This document shows, piece after piece, positions 1 through 8,520 of a stretch of DNA of 64,000 nucleotides. Source of the DNA: Streptomyces canus (GTDB lineage Bacteria; Actinomycetota; Actinomycetes; Streptomycetales; Streptomycetaceae). Every line of letters starts with the position of its first letter. Positions within the stretch are counted from its first letter, which is position 1. The stretch covers positions 55,798-119,797 of the forward strand of contig NZ_KQ948662.1 in the NCBI RefSeq assembly GCF_001514145.1. The letters run 5' to 3'. Both the position numbers and the translations under genes were made by a program. The notes below the pieces were generated by a model. The model saw only the letters and a program-made list of their open reading frames with translations. It was not told the DNA's origin and made no database searches.

Positions 1-2
1 CT

Positions 3-155
3 CTGGCGACGCTGCGCGCCGAGCTGTTCACGCGCTACCGGCTGGACTGGGAGCAGGGCGTCCCGCCGGGCACCGAGGCGCCCGACGGGACGTACGACAG
101 GGATCTGTCGCGTTTCTTCGAGACGGGCCGGGAATCCGGGGATCAGTCGAAGTAG
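3..155 (+). CDS. C-terminal end of an unidentified protein (truncated by window edge)
   Basis: An open frame runs in from the left edge and stops at TAG 153-155. The last 50 residues are charged and hydrophilic, begin LATLRAELFTRYRLDWEQ and end in GDQSK. No membrane segment, signal or motif is visible and I do not recognise the family. Its stop lies 13 bp inside the convergent LVIVD gene. Codon choice (G/C third positions) supports real coding rather than chance. The function cannot be called from this fragment. Confidence 0.55.
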   Translation: MATLRAELFTRYRLDWEQGVPPGTEAPDGTYDRDLSRFFETGRESGDQSK

Positions 156-1645
156 TCCGGCTGCGTCTGAACGTTGAGCTCGCCGAGCCGCACCTTCTTG
201 GCGGGATCCGTGCGCCGGTCGCTGAGCTTCAGGACATCGAAGCCCTTGGCGATGTCGTTCGAGTAGATGTAGCCGTTGTAGTAGTACGCCGACCAGGAGC
301 CGCCCACCGTGAGCGCGTCGGTGGTCAGCGGGCCGCGCTCGAAGTACGCGATCTCCTTGGGCTTCGAGGAGATGGTGAAGTCCCAGACGGAGACGCCGCC
401 CTGATACCACGCTTGGACCATGAGGTCCTTGCCCTTGACCGGGATCAGCGAGCCGTTGTGGGCCACGCAGTTCTCGGTGCCGGCCTGGTGGCGCGGGATC
501 TTGTAGTAGCTGCGGAAGACGAGCTTGCGCTTGTCGCCCTTGCCAACGATGTCGTAGATGCCGTCGGCACCGCGGTTCGGACCGATCTGCGCGTTGCAGG
601 TGGCCGCACCGCCGCCGCCCAGCTCGTCGGTGAAGACGACCTTGTTCGCCTTCTGGTTGAAGGTCGCCGAGTGCCAGAACGCGAAGTTCACGTTGTCCTG
701 CACCCGGTCGATGACCTTCGGGTTCTCCGGGTCCTTGATGGAGAACAGGATGCCGTCACCCATGCAGGCGCCCGCCGCCAGGTCCTTGTCCGGAAGCACC
801 GTGATGTCGTGGCAGCCGGTGGTCTTGGAGACGCCCGGGTTGGTGGGCGCACCAGGGTTGCCGCCACCGTCGGGGCCCTCGCCCGGGAAGAGCACCGGGA
901 AGCTGACGACCGCCGCCTTCTCGGGCGCGTTCCGCGGCACCTTGATGACGGAGATGCCGTCGTGCGGCGGCTGGCAGTCGGGGTAGGTCGCGTTCGGCGA
1001 GTACGAGGAGACGTAGAGGTAGACGTTCCTGCGCTCGGGCACCAGCGTGTGGGTGTGCGAGCCGCAGGCGGTCTCCACGGCGGCGACGTACTTCGGGTTC
1101 CTCTTGTCGCTGATGTCGAAGACCTTCATGCCCTCCCACGACGACTTCTCGGTCGCGGGCTGGGTGGTGCTGCTGCAACTGCTGTCGCTGCGCGAGGAGT
1201 CGGTGGACAGGAACAGCAGGTTCCCGGAGACGGAGATGTCGTTCTGCGATCCGGGGCACAGCACCTGGGCGATGGTCTTCGGTGCCTTCGGGTTGCTGAT
1301 GTCGAAGATGCGGAAGCCGTCGTAGTTGCCGGAGAAGGCGTACTTGCCCTGGAAGGCCAGGTCCGAATTGGTGCCGGGCAGTGCGTCCTTGGGGATGTTG
1401 ACGAGGTGTTCGATGTTGTCGGAGTGGACGATCTCGTCCTGGCCGGGTATCTCGCCGTCGGTGATCGCCGCCTTCACCTCGGCCTCGGTGCTCTGGGAGA
1501 CCCCCTTGCCCGCGGTCGGACCGTCCCCGGGGTCGGGGGTCGCGACGGCCGGTCCTGCGGTCAGCAGCGCGGCCAGGAGACCCGCGGCGGCCGCGGCAAC
1601 TCCCAGTCGTCTGTGCCGGGTTCGGGACTCTTTCAACAGGATCAC
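143..1645 (-). CDS. LVIVD-repeat secreted protein (beta-propeller-like)
   Basis: This is a predicted exported protein of about 500 residues. I chose GTG 1645 because a strong GGGAGG lies 6 bp upstream. Upstream ATG codons at 1669 and 1714 lack a ribosome site. The N terminus has a basic stretch (KESRTRHRR) then a hydrophobic Ala/Leu core ending near AGPAVA, a Sec signal. The body carries LVIVD-type repeats such as GNYDGFRIFDISNPKAPK and MKVFDISDKRNPK, which pair a strand with a following propeller blade. Paired cysteines suggest extracellular disulfides. The family is found in secreted bacterial and archaeal proteins, but the biochemical role is unknown. It is divergent from the DUF305 lipoprotein, so the two may share a promoter region. 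Confidence 0.85.
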   Translation of the reverse strand: MILLKESRTRHRRLGVAAAAAGLLAALLTAGPAVATPDPGDGPTAGKGVSQSTEAEVKAAITDGEIPGQDEIVHSDNIEHLVNIPKDALPGTNSDLAFQGKYAFSGNYDGFRIFDISNPKAPKTIAQVLCPGSQNDISVSGNLLFLSTDSSRSDSSCSSTTQPATEKSSWEGMKVFDISDKRNPKYVAAVETACGSHTHTLVPERRNVYLYVSSYSPNATYPDCQPPHDGISVIKVPRNAPEKAAVVSFPVLFPGEGPDGGGNPGAPTNPGVSKTTGCHDITVLPDKDLAAGACMGDGILFSIKDPENPKVIDRVQDNVNFAFWHSATFNQKANKVVFTDELGGGGAATCNAQIGPNRGADGIYDIVGKGDKRKLVFRSYYKIPRHQAGTENCVAHNGSLIPVKGKDLMVQAWYQGGVSVWDFTISSKPKEIAYFERGPLTTDALTVGGSWSAYYYNGYIYSNDIAKGFDVLKLSDRRTDPAKKVRLGELNVQTQPDYFD

Positions 1646-1741
1646 TGTTTTCCTCCCTGTGCCGTTCATGTGGAACGGTTCACGCGTCACCGCAGTATCG
1701 TCTGCACCATGCACAGATCAACAGAGGGCAACGAACTCGTA

Positions 1742-2410
1742 ATGAAGGGACCACGGGTGACTACTGTGCTTTTCCGCCGCGCGCCCCTGCTGACGGCGGC
1801 CCTGGCCGCTCTCGCAGCCCTGGCCCTCGGGGGCTGCGATTCCGGCGCGGATCCCAAGTCGGTCTCGGCGACCGGGCCTTCGGTGCTGGCGCCGGGCAAG
1901 CCGGGCGAGGCGAACCGCACGCTGTCCGCTCAGGACGCTCAGGAGCAGCGGGCCGACGACGACACTCCCAACTCGGCGGACGTCTCGTACGCGCGGATGA
2001 TGATCGAGCACCACGCCCAGGCGCTGGAACTGACCGAACTGGCCCCGGACCGCGCCGAGTCGGCGAAGCTCAAGGCACTCGCCGAGCGGATCTCGGCCGC
2101 ACAAGGTCCGGAGATCGACGCCATGAGGGCCTGGCTGAAGGAGTACGACCAGCCCGAGAAGAGCGACGACCACACGCACGCCACGATGCCGGGCATGGCG
2201 ACCGAGGCCCAGCTGAAGAAGCTGCGCGCGGCGAAGGGGAAGGCGTTCGACGAGCTCTTCCTCACGCTGATGATCACTCACCACGAGGGAGCGATCACCA
2301 TGGCGACGGACGTGAAGGGGCAGGGCAACAACATCCGGATCGAGGAGATGGCCGACGACGTCGTCGCCCAGCAGACGAGCGAGATCAACCGGATGCGGGA
2401 CATGCTCTGA
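1742..2410 (+). CDS. DUF305 domain lipoprotein
   Basis: A lipoprotein of about 222 residues. The signal peptide ends in a lipobox (LALGGC), so the mature protein should be anchored outside the membrane. Two copies of the DUF305 hallmark are visible, MMIEHHAQALELTE and LMITHHEGAITMA, with HH pairs inside predicted helices, giving the usual ferritin-like four-helix arrangement. DUF305 proteins often occur near copper or metal-handling genes, but metal binding here is inference. GTG 1757 is an equally good start: AAGGGA sits 6 bp before it and it still gives a full signal. ATG 1742 has a more distant AGAGGG. It is divergent from the LVIVD gene. Confidence 0.88.
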   Translation: MKGPRVTTVLFRRAPLLTAALAALAALALGGCDSGADPKSVSATGPSVLAPGKPGEANRTLSAQDAQEQRADDDTPNSADVSYARMMIEHHAQALELTELAPDRAESAKLKALAERISAAQGPEIDAMRAWLKEYDQPEKSDDHTHATMPGMATEAQLKKLRAAKGKAFDELFLTLMITHHEGAITMATDVKGQGNNIRIEEMADDVVAQQTSEINRMRDML

Positions 2411-2429
2411 ACACGGTAGTTCGGCGTGC

Positions 2430-2707
2430 CGTGGTGTCAGGAATCCTGCGTCGCGCGCCTGGGAGACGAGCCGGAGCGACTTGCGGCAGATGTGCCCGGT
2501 CGCGCACATCACCGCGAGGACCGGGTCGATGCCGTCCTCCTGGGCGGCTCGGTACTGCTGGGCGATCAACCAGCGCCCTTCCATGCCGCGCGGCCAGGCG
2601 GGGCGGGCACGGCTGACCAGTTGCTCCGCGGCACCCGAAGACGTCAGCGCCGGCTGCGCCCGTACGCCCTCCAGGGACACGCCGCCTTCGGCCACCACGG
2701 CGAGCAC
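2430..2707 (-). pseudogene. possible relic of a small helix-turn-helix-like protein
   Basis: On the minus strand, positions 2707-2430 encode a protein-like stretch: EGRWLIAQQYRAAQEDG, then DPVLAVMCATGH, then SLRLVSQARDAGFLTPRHA. It looks like a small winged-helix or HTH-like segment. No stop follows the natural end; the frame runs straight into the antisense of the DUF305 gene. It therefore looks like a gene that lost its 3' end, or a chance frame. This is the only coding-like content in the 402-bp gap 2411-2812, which also holds the promoter of the downstream reductase. Confidence 0.25.
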
Positions 2708-2812
2708 GCACGCAACGTAACCAAATGATCACATTCCATGCGAACGGACACTCATACGCATGCCACGCGCGGCACCCTGTCAGCGGAGCGGTGGCGGTGC
2801 GATCCTGGAAGC

Positions 2813-4153
2813 ATGCGTGTCGCCGTCGTCGGCTCCGGGCCCAGCGGGTGCTACACCGCCCAGAGCCTCGTGCAGCAGGATCCCGACGTGCTCGTCGACG
2901 TCCTGGACCGGCTGCCGTGCCCGTACGGCCTGGTGCGTTACGGAGTGGCACCGGACCACGAGAAGATCAAATCGCTCCAGAACAACCTGCGGACGGTCCT
3001 GGAGCACGAGCGGGTGCGGTTTCTCGGAGGCATCGGGATCGGCCCGGGCGGGGTGCCGGCCGCGCGGCTGCGCGAGCTGTACCACGCCGTCGTGTACTGC
3101 GTGGGCGCCGCGACCGACCGGCATCTGGGGATCCCGGGCGAGGATCTGCCGGGCAGCTGGTCGGCGACGGAGTTCGTGTCCTGGTACAGCGCGCATCCGG
3201 ACTCCACAGCCGACGGTTTCGTGGTCGGCGCCCGGTCGGCGGTGGTCATCGGTGTGGGGAACGTGGCGGTCGACGTGACGCGGATGCTGGCCCGCGGGGT
3301 GACGGAGCTCAGCCCGACCGACATGCCGCATCCGGCACTCACCGCGCTGGCCGCCAGCCACGTGACGGACGTCCACATGGTGGGTCGGCGGGGCCCCTCC
3401 CAGGCCCGCTTCACCACCAAGGAGCTGCGCGAGCTGGGTTCCCTGCCGGACACCGAAGTGGTCGTGGACGCGGCGGAGTTGGCGCTGGACCCGGCGTATC
3501 TCGACCCCTCTCCCCTGTCGGCGCCACAGCGCCGGAACGTGGAGGTGCTGCGAGGCTGGGCGGCCGCGGAGTCTCGACCGACCTCCCGCAGAATCTCGTT
3601 GCGCTTCTTCCTGCGGCCCGTCGAACTCCTCGCCGACGGCGGCCGCGTGGGCGCGGTCCGCTTCGAGAGGACGGTGCCGGACGGGCGCGGCGGTGTGCGC
3701 GGCACCGGTGAATTCGAGGAGATCGAGGCCCAGTTGGTGCTGCGCTCGGTGGGCTACCGGGGCATGCCGGTGGAGGGGCTGCCGTTCGACGCGGAGAGCG
3801 GCACGGTACCCAACGTCGACGGGCGGGTCGTGCACGGCTGTTCCGCCGTCCCGGGAGAGTACGTGGCCGGCTGGATCAAGCGCGGCCCGACCGGCGTGAT
3901 CGGCACCAACCGCCCGGACGCCAAGGAAACGGTGACCTCGTTGCTCGAGGACGCCCCCACGCTCGTACACAAAGATCTGCCCGAGGACCCACTCGACGCG
4001 CTGCGGGCAGCGGGCGCCGAACCGGTGGAGTGGGCGGGCTGGTGCGCGATCGAGCGGGCGGAGGCGGAGCTCGGTGCGTCCCTGGGCCGGGGCGTGGTGA
4101 AACTCCCGGACTGGCAGTCCCTGATGAACGCGGTGCACGGCAGTGCCTCTTAG
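2813..4153 (+). CDS. ferredoxin--NADP(+) reductase, FprA/adrenodoxin-reductase type
   Basis: A flavoprotein of 446 residues that moves electrons between NADPH and ferredoxins, usually to serve cytochromes P450. The N terminus MRVAVVGSGPSG is the FAD-binding Rossmann loop. A second nucleotide loop, GVGNVAVDVTRMLAR, at about residue 147 binds NADP(H). The family signature GWIKRGPTGVIGTNR lies near residue 358. CPYGLVRYGVAPDH is the conserved FAD/substrate segment of adrenodoxin reductases. Length matches mycobacterial FprA. ATG 2813 was chosen because the protein then begins directly at the FAD fold; an upstream ATG would add an unrelated stretch. The Shine-Dalgarno is weak. No ferredoxin or P450 gene is adjacent. 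Confidence 0.92.
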   Translation: MRVAVVGSGPSGCYTAQSLVQQDPDVLVDVLDRLPCPYGLVRYGVAPDHEKIKSLQNNLRTVLEHERVRFLGGIGIGPGGVPAARLRELYHAVVYCVGAATDRHLGIPGEDLPGSWSATEFVSWYSAHPDSTADGFVVGARSAVVIGVGNVAVDVTRMLARGVTELSPTDMPHPALTALAASHVTDVHMVGRRGPSQARFTTKELRELGSLPDTEVVVDAAELALDPAYLDPSPLSAPQRRNVEVLRGWAAAESRPTSRRISLRFFLRPVELLADGGRVGAVRFERTVPDGRGGVRGTGEFEEIEAQLVLRSVGYRGMPVEGLPFDAESGTVPNVDGRVVHGCSAVPGEYVAGWIKRGPTGVIGTNRPDAKETVTSLLEDAPTLVHKDLPEDPLDALRAAGAEPVEWAGWCAIERAEAELGASLGRGVVKLPDWQSLMNAVHGSAS

Positions 4154-4169
4154 GGGGCGTGGACCCCCT
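4152..4169 (+). terminator. short GC hairpin at the reductase stop codon
   Basis: AGGGGG (4152-4157) can pair with CCCCCT (4164-4169) across a 6-base loop. It overlaps the reductase TAG. No U-tract follows, so termination is uncertain. Confidence 0.35.
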
Positions 4170-4242
4170 GGCCCGCACCGGGCAACGAAGCGGCAACACC
4201 GTCGAAATCAACAAACTGTTCAACACGCTTACGGTCTCGGAC

Positions 4243-5631
4243 ATGGCTCAAACCACCCCTGTGCATCCCGTAGACGAAGTGCCCCCGGTACGGCAGCTCG
4301 CCGCCTTCGGCCTCCAGCACGTCCTCGCGATGTACGCGGGCGCCGTGGCCGTCCCCCTGATCGTCGGCGGCGCGATGAAGCTGTCGCCCACGGATCTGGC
4401 GTATCTGATCACCGCCGACCTCCTGGTGTGCGGTATCGCCACGCTCATCCAGTGCATCGGCTTCTGGCGTTTCGGCGTACGGCTCCCGATCATGCAGGGC
4501 TGCACCTTCGCGGCCGTGTCACCGATGGTCCTGATCGGCACGACAGGCGGCGGACTCCCGGCGATCTACGGCTCGGTGATCGTCGCGGGCCTCGCGATCA
4601 TGCTGCTCGCCCCCGTCTTCGGCAAGTTGCTCCGCTTCTTCCCGCCGCTGGTCACGGGCACGGTGATCCTGATCATCGGCATCTCGCTGCTGCCGGTCGC
4701 CGGCAACTGGGTCGCGGGCGGCGCCGGATCGGCAGACTTCGGCGCCCCGAAGAACATCGGGCTCGCCGTGTTCGTCCTGGTGGTGGTGCTGGGCGTGCAG
4801 CGGTTCGCGCCGGCGTTCCTGAGCCGGATCGCGGTACTGATCGGCATCGGGGTCGGTTTTGCGGTGGCCGTCCCCTTCGGCTTCACGGACTTCGAGGGGG
4901 TCGGTGACGCGGACTGGGTCGGGATCAGCACGCCGTTCCACTTCGGGGCGCCGACCTTCGAGTTCTCGGCCATCGTGTCGATGCTGGTCGTGGCACTGGT
5001 GACGATGACCGAGACGACCGGTGACCTGATCGCGGTGGGCGAGATGACGGACCGCAGGGTCGAGCCGCGCTCCCTCTCGGACGGTCTGCGCGCCGACGGG
5101 CTGTCGACCGTGCTCGGCGGTGTCTTCAACACCTTCCCGTACACGGCGTACGCCCAGAACGTCGGTCTCGTCGGCATGACCCGGGTGCGCAGCCGCTGGG
5201 TCGTCGCCACGGCCGGCGGCATCCTGGTCCTGCTGGGCCTGCTGCCCAAGCTGGGTGCTGTGGTCGCGGCCGTACCGGCTCCGGTGCTGGGCGGGGCGGG
5301 CCTGGTGATGTTCGGGACGGTCGCGGCGAGCGGCCTGCGGACCCTCACCCGGGTGGACTTCAAGGGCAACAACAACCTGACCGTGGTGGCCGTCTCGGTG
5401 GCCGTGGGCGTGCTGCCGGTGGGCGTGCCGACGATCTACGAGAAGTTCCCCGACTGGTTCCAGACGGTGATGAACAGCGGCATCAGCGCGGGCTGTCTGA
5501 CGGCGATCGTGCTGAACCTGCTCTTCAACCACCTGCCCGGGAAGGCCGGTTCAACCGCTCCCGAGCCGGATGGCCTGGCGGGCGGCGGCGCCGAGGAGGG
5601 CGTCGAGAAGTCCCGGGAAGAGGTCGTCTAG
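4243..5631 (+). CDS. uracil/xanthine permease (NCS2 family)
   Basis: An integral membrane nucleobase:cation symporter of 462 residues for uracil, xanthine or uric acid. Roughly 13 hydrophobic segments begin with the family start FGLQHVLAMYAGAVAVPLIVGG. The NCS2 signature TETTGDLIAVGEMT lies in the central helices and carries the acidic residue that contacts substrate and cation. The segment NTFPYTAYAQNVGLVGMTRV is the second conserved NCS2 block. The cytosolic tail is short and acidic. ATG 4243 starts the typical MAQTTPVHPVDEVPP leader. Specificity between uracil and xanthine cannot be fixed by eye. The last 81 bp overlap the antisense ArsR-family gene. Confidence 0.9.
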   Translation: MAQTTPVHPVDEVPPVRQLAAFGLQHVLAMYAGAVAVPLIVGGAMKLSPTDLAYLITADLLVCGIATLIQCIGFWRFGVRLPIMQGCTFAAVSPMVLIGTTGGGLPAIYGSVIVAGLAIMLLAPVFGKLLRFFPPLVTGTVILIIGISLLPVAGNWVAGGAGSADFGAPKNIGLAVFVLVVVLGVQRFAPAFLSRIAVLIGIGVGFAVAVPFGFTDFEGVGDADWVGISTPFHFGAPTFEFSAIVSMLVVALVTMTETTGDLIAVGEMTDRRVEPRSLSDGLRADGLSTVLGGVFNTFPYTAYAQNVGLVGMTRVRSRWVVATAGGILVLLGLLPKLGAVVAAVPAPVLGGAGLVMFGTVAASGLRTLTRVDFKGNNNLTVVAVSVAVGVLPVGVPTIYEKFPDWFQTVMNSGISAGCLTAIVLNLLFNHLPGKAGSTAPEPDGLAGGGAEEGVEKSREEVV

Positions 5632-5904
5632 GTCGTCCCGGCGCAGGCCGTTCATCTTGGCGGTGCCCTGGTAGACCTGCCGGATCACTCCGCTCTCGCG
5701 CAGCACCCGGAAGTGGTGGGTGGTCGTCGACTTGGTCACGGGCAGATCGAAGTGCGAACAGGAGAGCTCGTCGCCGACCGCGGCGAGCTCTCGCACGATC
5801 TGCAGACGCATCGGGTCGGAGAGGGCGTGCAGGATGCCCTCCAGCCGGATCTCGCCGCGCTCGGGGTGCGGGAGGGCGCGACTGCTGACGGCGGGGGAGG
5901 TCAC
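5551..5904 (-). CDS. ArsR-family winged-helix regulator
   Basis: A small DNA-binding repressor of 117 residues. GTG 5904 follows a GGAG at good spacing. The fold runs ILHALSDPMRLQIVRELA, then SHFDLPVTKSTTTHHFRVLRESGVIRQ (recognition helix and wing), then a short C-terminal helix. The classical ELCVCDL metal-binding motif of ArsR/SmtB is absent. SCSHFDL at that position has one Cys and one His, so the effector may be redox-active or organic rather than arsenite. It is divergent from the Old Yellow Enzyme gene, with two palindromes between them, so autoregulation and control of that enzyme are likely. Its 3' end lies inside the permease gene. Confidence 0.88.
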   Translation of the reverse strand: MTSPAVSSRALPHPERGEIRLEGILHALSDPMRLQIVRELAAVGDELSCSHFDLPVTKSTTTHHFRVLRESGVIRQVYQGTAKMNGLRRDDLDDLFPGLLDALLGAAARQAIRLGSG

Positions 5905-5974
5905 GGCGGCTCCACTTCTCCGGGTTTCCCGGGGGCTCTCCGGACTCGGGGACCGGTCCTCGGGAAGCCCATTG

Positions 5975-6024
5975 TACGAGACCTTTCGTAGTTTGACATT
6001 CGACGTACTACGATGCCTATCGTA
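5975..6024. promoter_or_regulatory. twin palindromic operators between ArsR and OYE genes
   Basis: Two 16-bp palindromes of one pattern are visible. At 6009-6024 it is perfect: TACGAT-GCCT-ATCGTA. At 5975-5990 it is TACGAG-ACCT-TTCGTA with one mismatched pair. Centres are 34 bp apart. TTGACA at 5993-5998 lies between them and could be a -35 box for the OYE gene; TACAAT read on the minus strand inside the first palindrome could be a -10 for the regulator. The layout fits ArsR-type repression of both directions. Confidence 0.7.
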
Positions 6025-6063
6025 CGAGTCCACCACCACCGGTCTTGTTGAATGGAGCCCGCC

Positions 6064-7143
6064 GTGAGCGCACTCTTCGAGCCGTGCACCCTCCGCGACG
6101 TGACGATCCCGAACCGGGTGTGGATGCCGCCGATGTGCCAGTATTCGGCCGCTCCTGAGGGTCCCGAGACCGGCGCCCCGAACGACTGGCACTTCGCGCA
6201 CTACGCGGCGCGCGCGGCCGGCGGCACGGGCCTGATCATCGTCGAGGCCACCGGCGTCAGCCCCGAGGGCCGTATCTCCCCCTACGACCTCGGCATCTGG
6301 AACGACACCCAGGTCGAGGCGTTCCGCCGCATCACCCGCTTCCTGGTCTCCCAGGGCACGGTGCCGGGAATCCAGCTCGCCCACGCCGGCCGCAAGGCCT
6401 CCACCGACCAGCCCTGGAAGGGCGGCGCGCCGCTCGCCCCGGACGCGCGAGGATGGCAGCCACTGGGCCCCAGCGCGCTGGCGTACGACACGAAGCACCC
6501 GGTTCCGACGGAGCTGACGGCCGATCACATCACGGAGGTGGTGGGCCAGTTCGCGGACGCGGCCCGTCGCGCCCTCGCCGCCGGTTTCGAAGTCGCCGAG
6601 ATACACGGCGCCCACGGCTATCTGATCGGCAACTTCCTCTCCCCGCACAGCAATCACCGCACCGACGAGTACGGCGGCTCCTTCGAGAACCGCACCCGCT
6701 TCGCGCTGGAGGTCGTCGACGCGGTGCGCGAGGTCTGGCCCGACGACAAGCCCCTCTTCTTCCGCATCTCGGCGACCGACTGGCTGGAGGAGGGCGGCTG
6801 GACCCCGGACGACACCGTCCGCTTCGCCCACGACCTCCAGGCACACGGCATCGACCTCCTCGATGTCTCCACCGGCGGCAACGCGTCGGGCGTCCGCATC
6901 CCGGTGGGCCCCGGCTACCAGGTTCCCTTCGCCGCCCGCGTCAAGGCCGAGACCACCCTCCCGGTCGCCGCGGTCGGCCTCATCACGGAGACCGGACAGG
7001 CCGAGAAGATCCTCTCCAACGGCGAGGCGGACGCGGTGCTGCTGGGCCGCGAACTGCTGCGGAACCCGTCCTGGGCGCGGCATGCCGCGCGGGAGCTGGG
7101 CGGGGAGGTGCATGTTCCGGAGCAGTACCACCGGTCGGTCTGA
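6064..7143 (+). CDS. NADH:flavin oxidoreductase, Old Yellow Enzyme (YqjM-like)
   Basis: An FMN-dependent ene-reductase of 359 residues that reduces activated C=C bonds of enones, maleimides or nitro compounds. The TIM barrel opens with LFEPCTLRDVTIPNRVWMPPMCQYSA. The Cys of MCQYSA matches the redox-tuning Cys of YqjM-class enzymes. The substrate-binding HGAHGYLIGNFLSPHSNHRTD block, with its paired His of IHGAHGY, is present, as is the C-terminal FMN-phosphate region GEADAVLLGRELLRNP. GTG 6064 has GGAG 6-7 bp upstream and is preferred over ATG 6052. Likely regulated by the divergent ArsR protein. A detoxification role for electrophiles is inference. Confidence 0.92.
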   Translation: MSALFEPCTLRDVTIPNRVWMPPMCQYSAAPEGPETGAPNDWHFAHYAARAAGGTGLIIVEATGVSPEGRISPYDLGIWNDTQVEAFRRITRFLVSQGTVPGIQLAHAGRKASTDQPWKGGAPLAPDARGWQPLGPSALAYDTKHPVPTELTADHITEVVGQFADAARRALAAGFEVAEIHGAHGYLIGNFLSPHSNHRTDEYGGSFENRTRFALEVVDAVREVWPDDKPLFFRISATDWLEEGGWTPDDTVRFAHDLQAHGIDLLDVSTGGNASGVRIPVGPGYQVPFAARVKAETTLPVAAVGLITETGQAEKILSNGEADAVLLGRELLRNPSWARHAARELGGEVHVPEQYHRSV

Positions 7144-7163
7144 CGAGCGGGGTCTGCCGCGCT

Positions 7164-7204
7164 TCCGGCGGGGCGCCGGCACAGTGTGCCGGCGCCCCGC
7201 CGGA
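7164..7204. terminator. bidirectional terminator, 20-bp perfect stem
   Basis: Positions 7164-7183 are exactly complementary to 7185-7204, a very GC-rich stem with almost no loop. It lies between the convergent OYE and esterase genes and can serve both. Confidence 0.8.
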
Positions 7205-7227
7205 GGACCGCGAGGGCCGATGAGTGC

Positions 7228-8520
7228 TCAACTCGCGCTACAGGTCGTTCCGTTGAGTGTGAACGTACCCGGCGCCGCACTGTTCCCGCCGTGATTCGCC
7301 TGGTATCCGATGCTGACGCTCGCGTTGGGCGCGATCGTCCCGTTGTACGTCGCGTTCGTCGCCGTCACCGTGCCGGAGGACGGCGTGTACGTGGCGCCCC
7401 AGCCGTTGGTGAGGGTCTGGCCGGTGGGGAGGGTGAAGGCCAGCTGCCAGCTGTTGATCGCGGTGGTGCCGGTGTTGGTGATCGTCAAGGACGCCGTCAG
7501 GCCCGTGTTCCAGGCGTTGGTCGTCGCCGTCACCTTGCAGGCGCCGGGCTGGGGTTGGGGTGCGGGGCCCGAGCTGTCGAGGCCGAAGAAGGTGAGGGCG
7601 CGGGAGGCCATGCCCCAGGCGTAGAGGTTGTGGCCGACGCCCTGGAGGCTGATCGCCTCGACGGGGGCCCGGTCACCGGTGGCGCCGTAGCGGGTGCGGG
7701 TCCAGCCGGAGGCCGGCGAGTCGGTGGCGGCCGGCGTCTGGCTGACGCCGAGGACGTTCGTCCACTGCTTGATCTCCTCCCCGAAGTTGGGGTAGCGCAG
7801 CACGTCGTCCTCGGTGCCGTGCCACACCTGCATGCGTGGCCGGGTGCCGGTGTAGCCGGGGTAGGCGGCGCGGACCAGGTCGCCCCACTCCTGCGGAGTG
7901 TGGGTGATCGTGCCGCCCGAGCAGGCGCTGTTCCACTCCGAGCCGTCGGTCGTCGCGAAGCAGCCGAACGGGACGCCCGAGAAGGCGGCGCCCGCCGCGA
8001 ACACGTCCGGGTAGTCGCCGAGCAGGACGTTCGTCATCATCGCGCCGGAGGAGATGCCGGTGGCGTAGATCCTGCTGGTGTCGGCGGAGTAGGTGCTCAC
8101 CGTCCAGTCGATCATCGACTTGATCCCGACGGGGTCGCTGCCGCCGCCCCGTTTCAGCGCCTGCGGCGAGGACACGTCGAAGCACTTGCTGGACCGGGTG
8201 ACCGAGGGGTAGATCACCACGAAGCCGTAGGTGTCGGCCAGTTGGGCCCACTCGGTGCCGTTGTGCATGGCCGGTCCGGAGCCGGTGCAGTAGTGCACGG
8301 CCACGACGACCGCGGGGTGCGCGGTGACGTTGTCCGGCACGTACAGATACATCTGGAGATTGCTGGGATTCGTACCGAAGTCGGTGATCTCGGTGAGGGT
8401 CGCCGTGGGGGCGGCCTCCGTGCGGGCCGATGCGGTGGGGGCGGCGAAGAGCACCGCCGCGAGTAACAACAGCAGGGCCGGCAGCACCGACCTCAGCGGT
8501 CTCCTGGGGGTGATGGACAC
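7228..8520 (-). CDS. secreted PHB-depolymerase-family (CE1-like) esterase with C-terminal CBM2
   Basis: A secreted esterase of 430 residues. GTG 8520 is preceded by purine-rich AAGGA. A Sec signal (RPLRSVLPALLLLLAAVLFAAPTASA) is followed by an alpha/beta-hydrolase of the Esterase_phb group. YATGISSGAMM is the nucleophile elbow (GxSxG) and HGTEDDVLRYP holds the likely Asp; GVGHNLYAWG carries the His. The last 110 residues after a PQPQPG linker are a family 2 cellulose-binding module (CKVTATTNAWNTGLTASLTI, with WQLAF and NGWGATY tryptophans). CE1 relatives are acetylxylan or feruloyl esterases; the CBM2 makes plant cell wall the expected target. Divergent from the pectate lyase pair. Confidence 0.88.
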   Translation of the reverse strand: MSITPRRPLRSVLPALLLLLAAVLFAAPTASARTEAAPTATLTEITDFGTNPSNLQMYLYVPDNVTAHPAVVVAVHYCTGSGPAMHNGTEWAQLADTYGFVVIYPSVTRSSKCFDVSSPQALKRGGGSDPVGIKSMIDWTVSTYSADTSRIYATGISSGAMMTNVLLGDYPDVFAAGAAFSGVPFGCFATTDGSEWNSACSGGTITHTPQEWGDLVRAAYPGYTGTRPRMQVWHGTEDDVLRYPNFGEEIKQWTNVLGVSQTPAATDSPASGWTRTRYGATGDRAPVEAISLQGVGHNLYAWGMASRALTFFGLDSSGPAPQPQPGACKVTATTNAWNTGLTASLTITNTGTTAINSWQLAFTLPTGQTLTNGWGATYTPSSGTVTATNATYNGTIAPNASVSIGYQANHGGNSAAPGTFTLNGTTCSAS

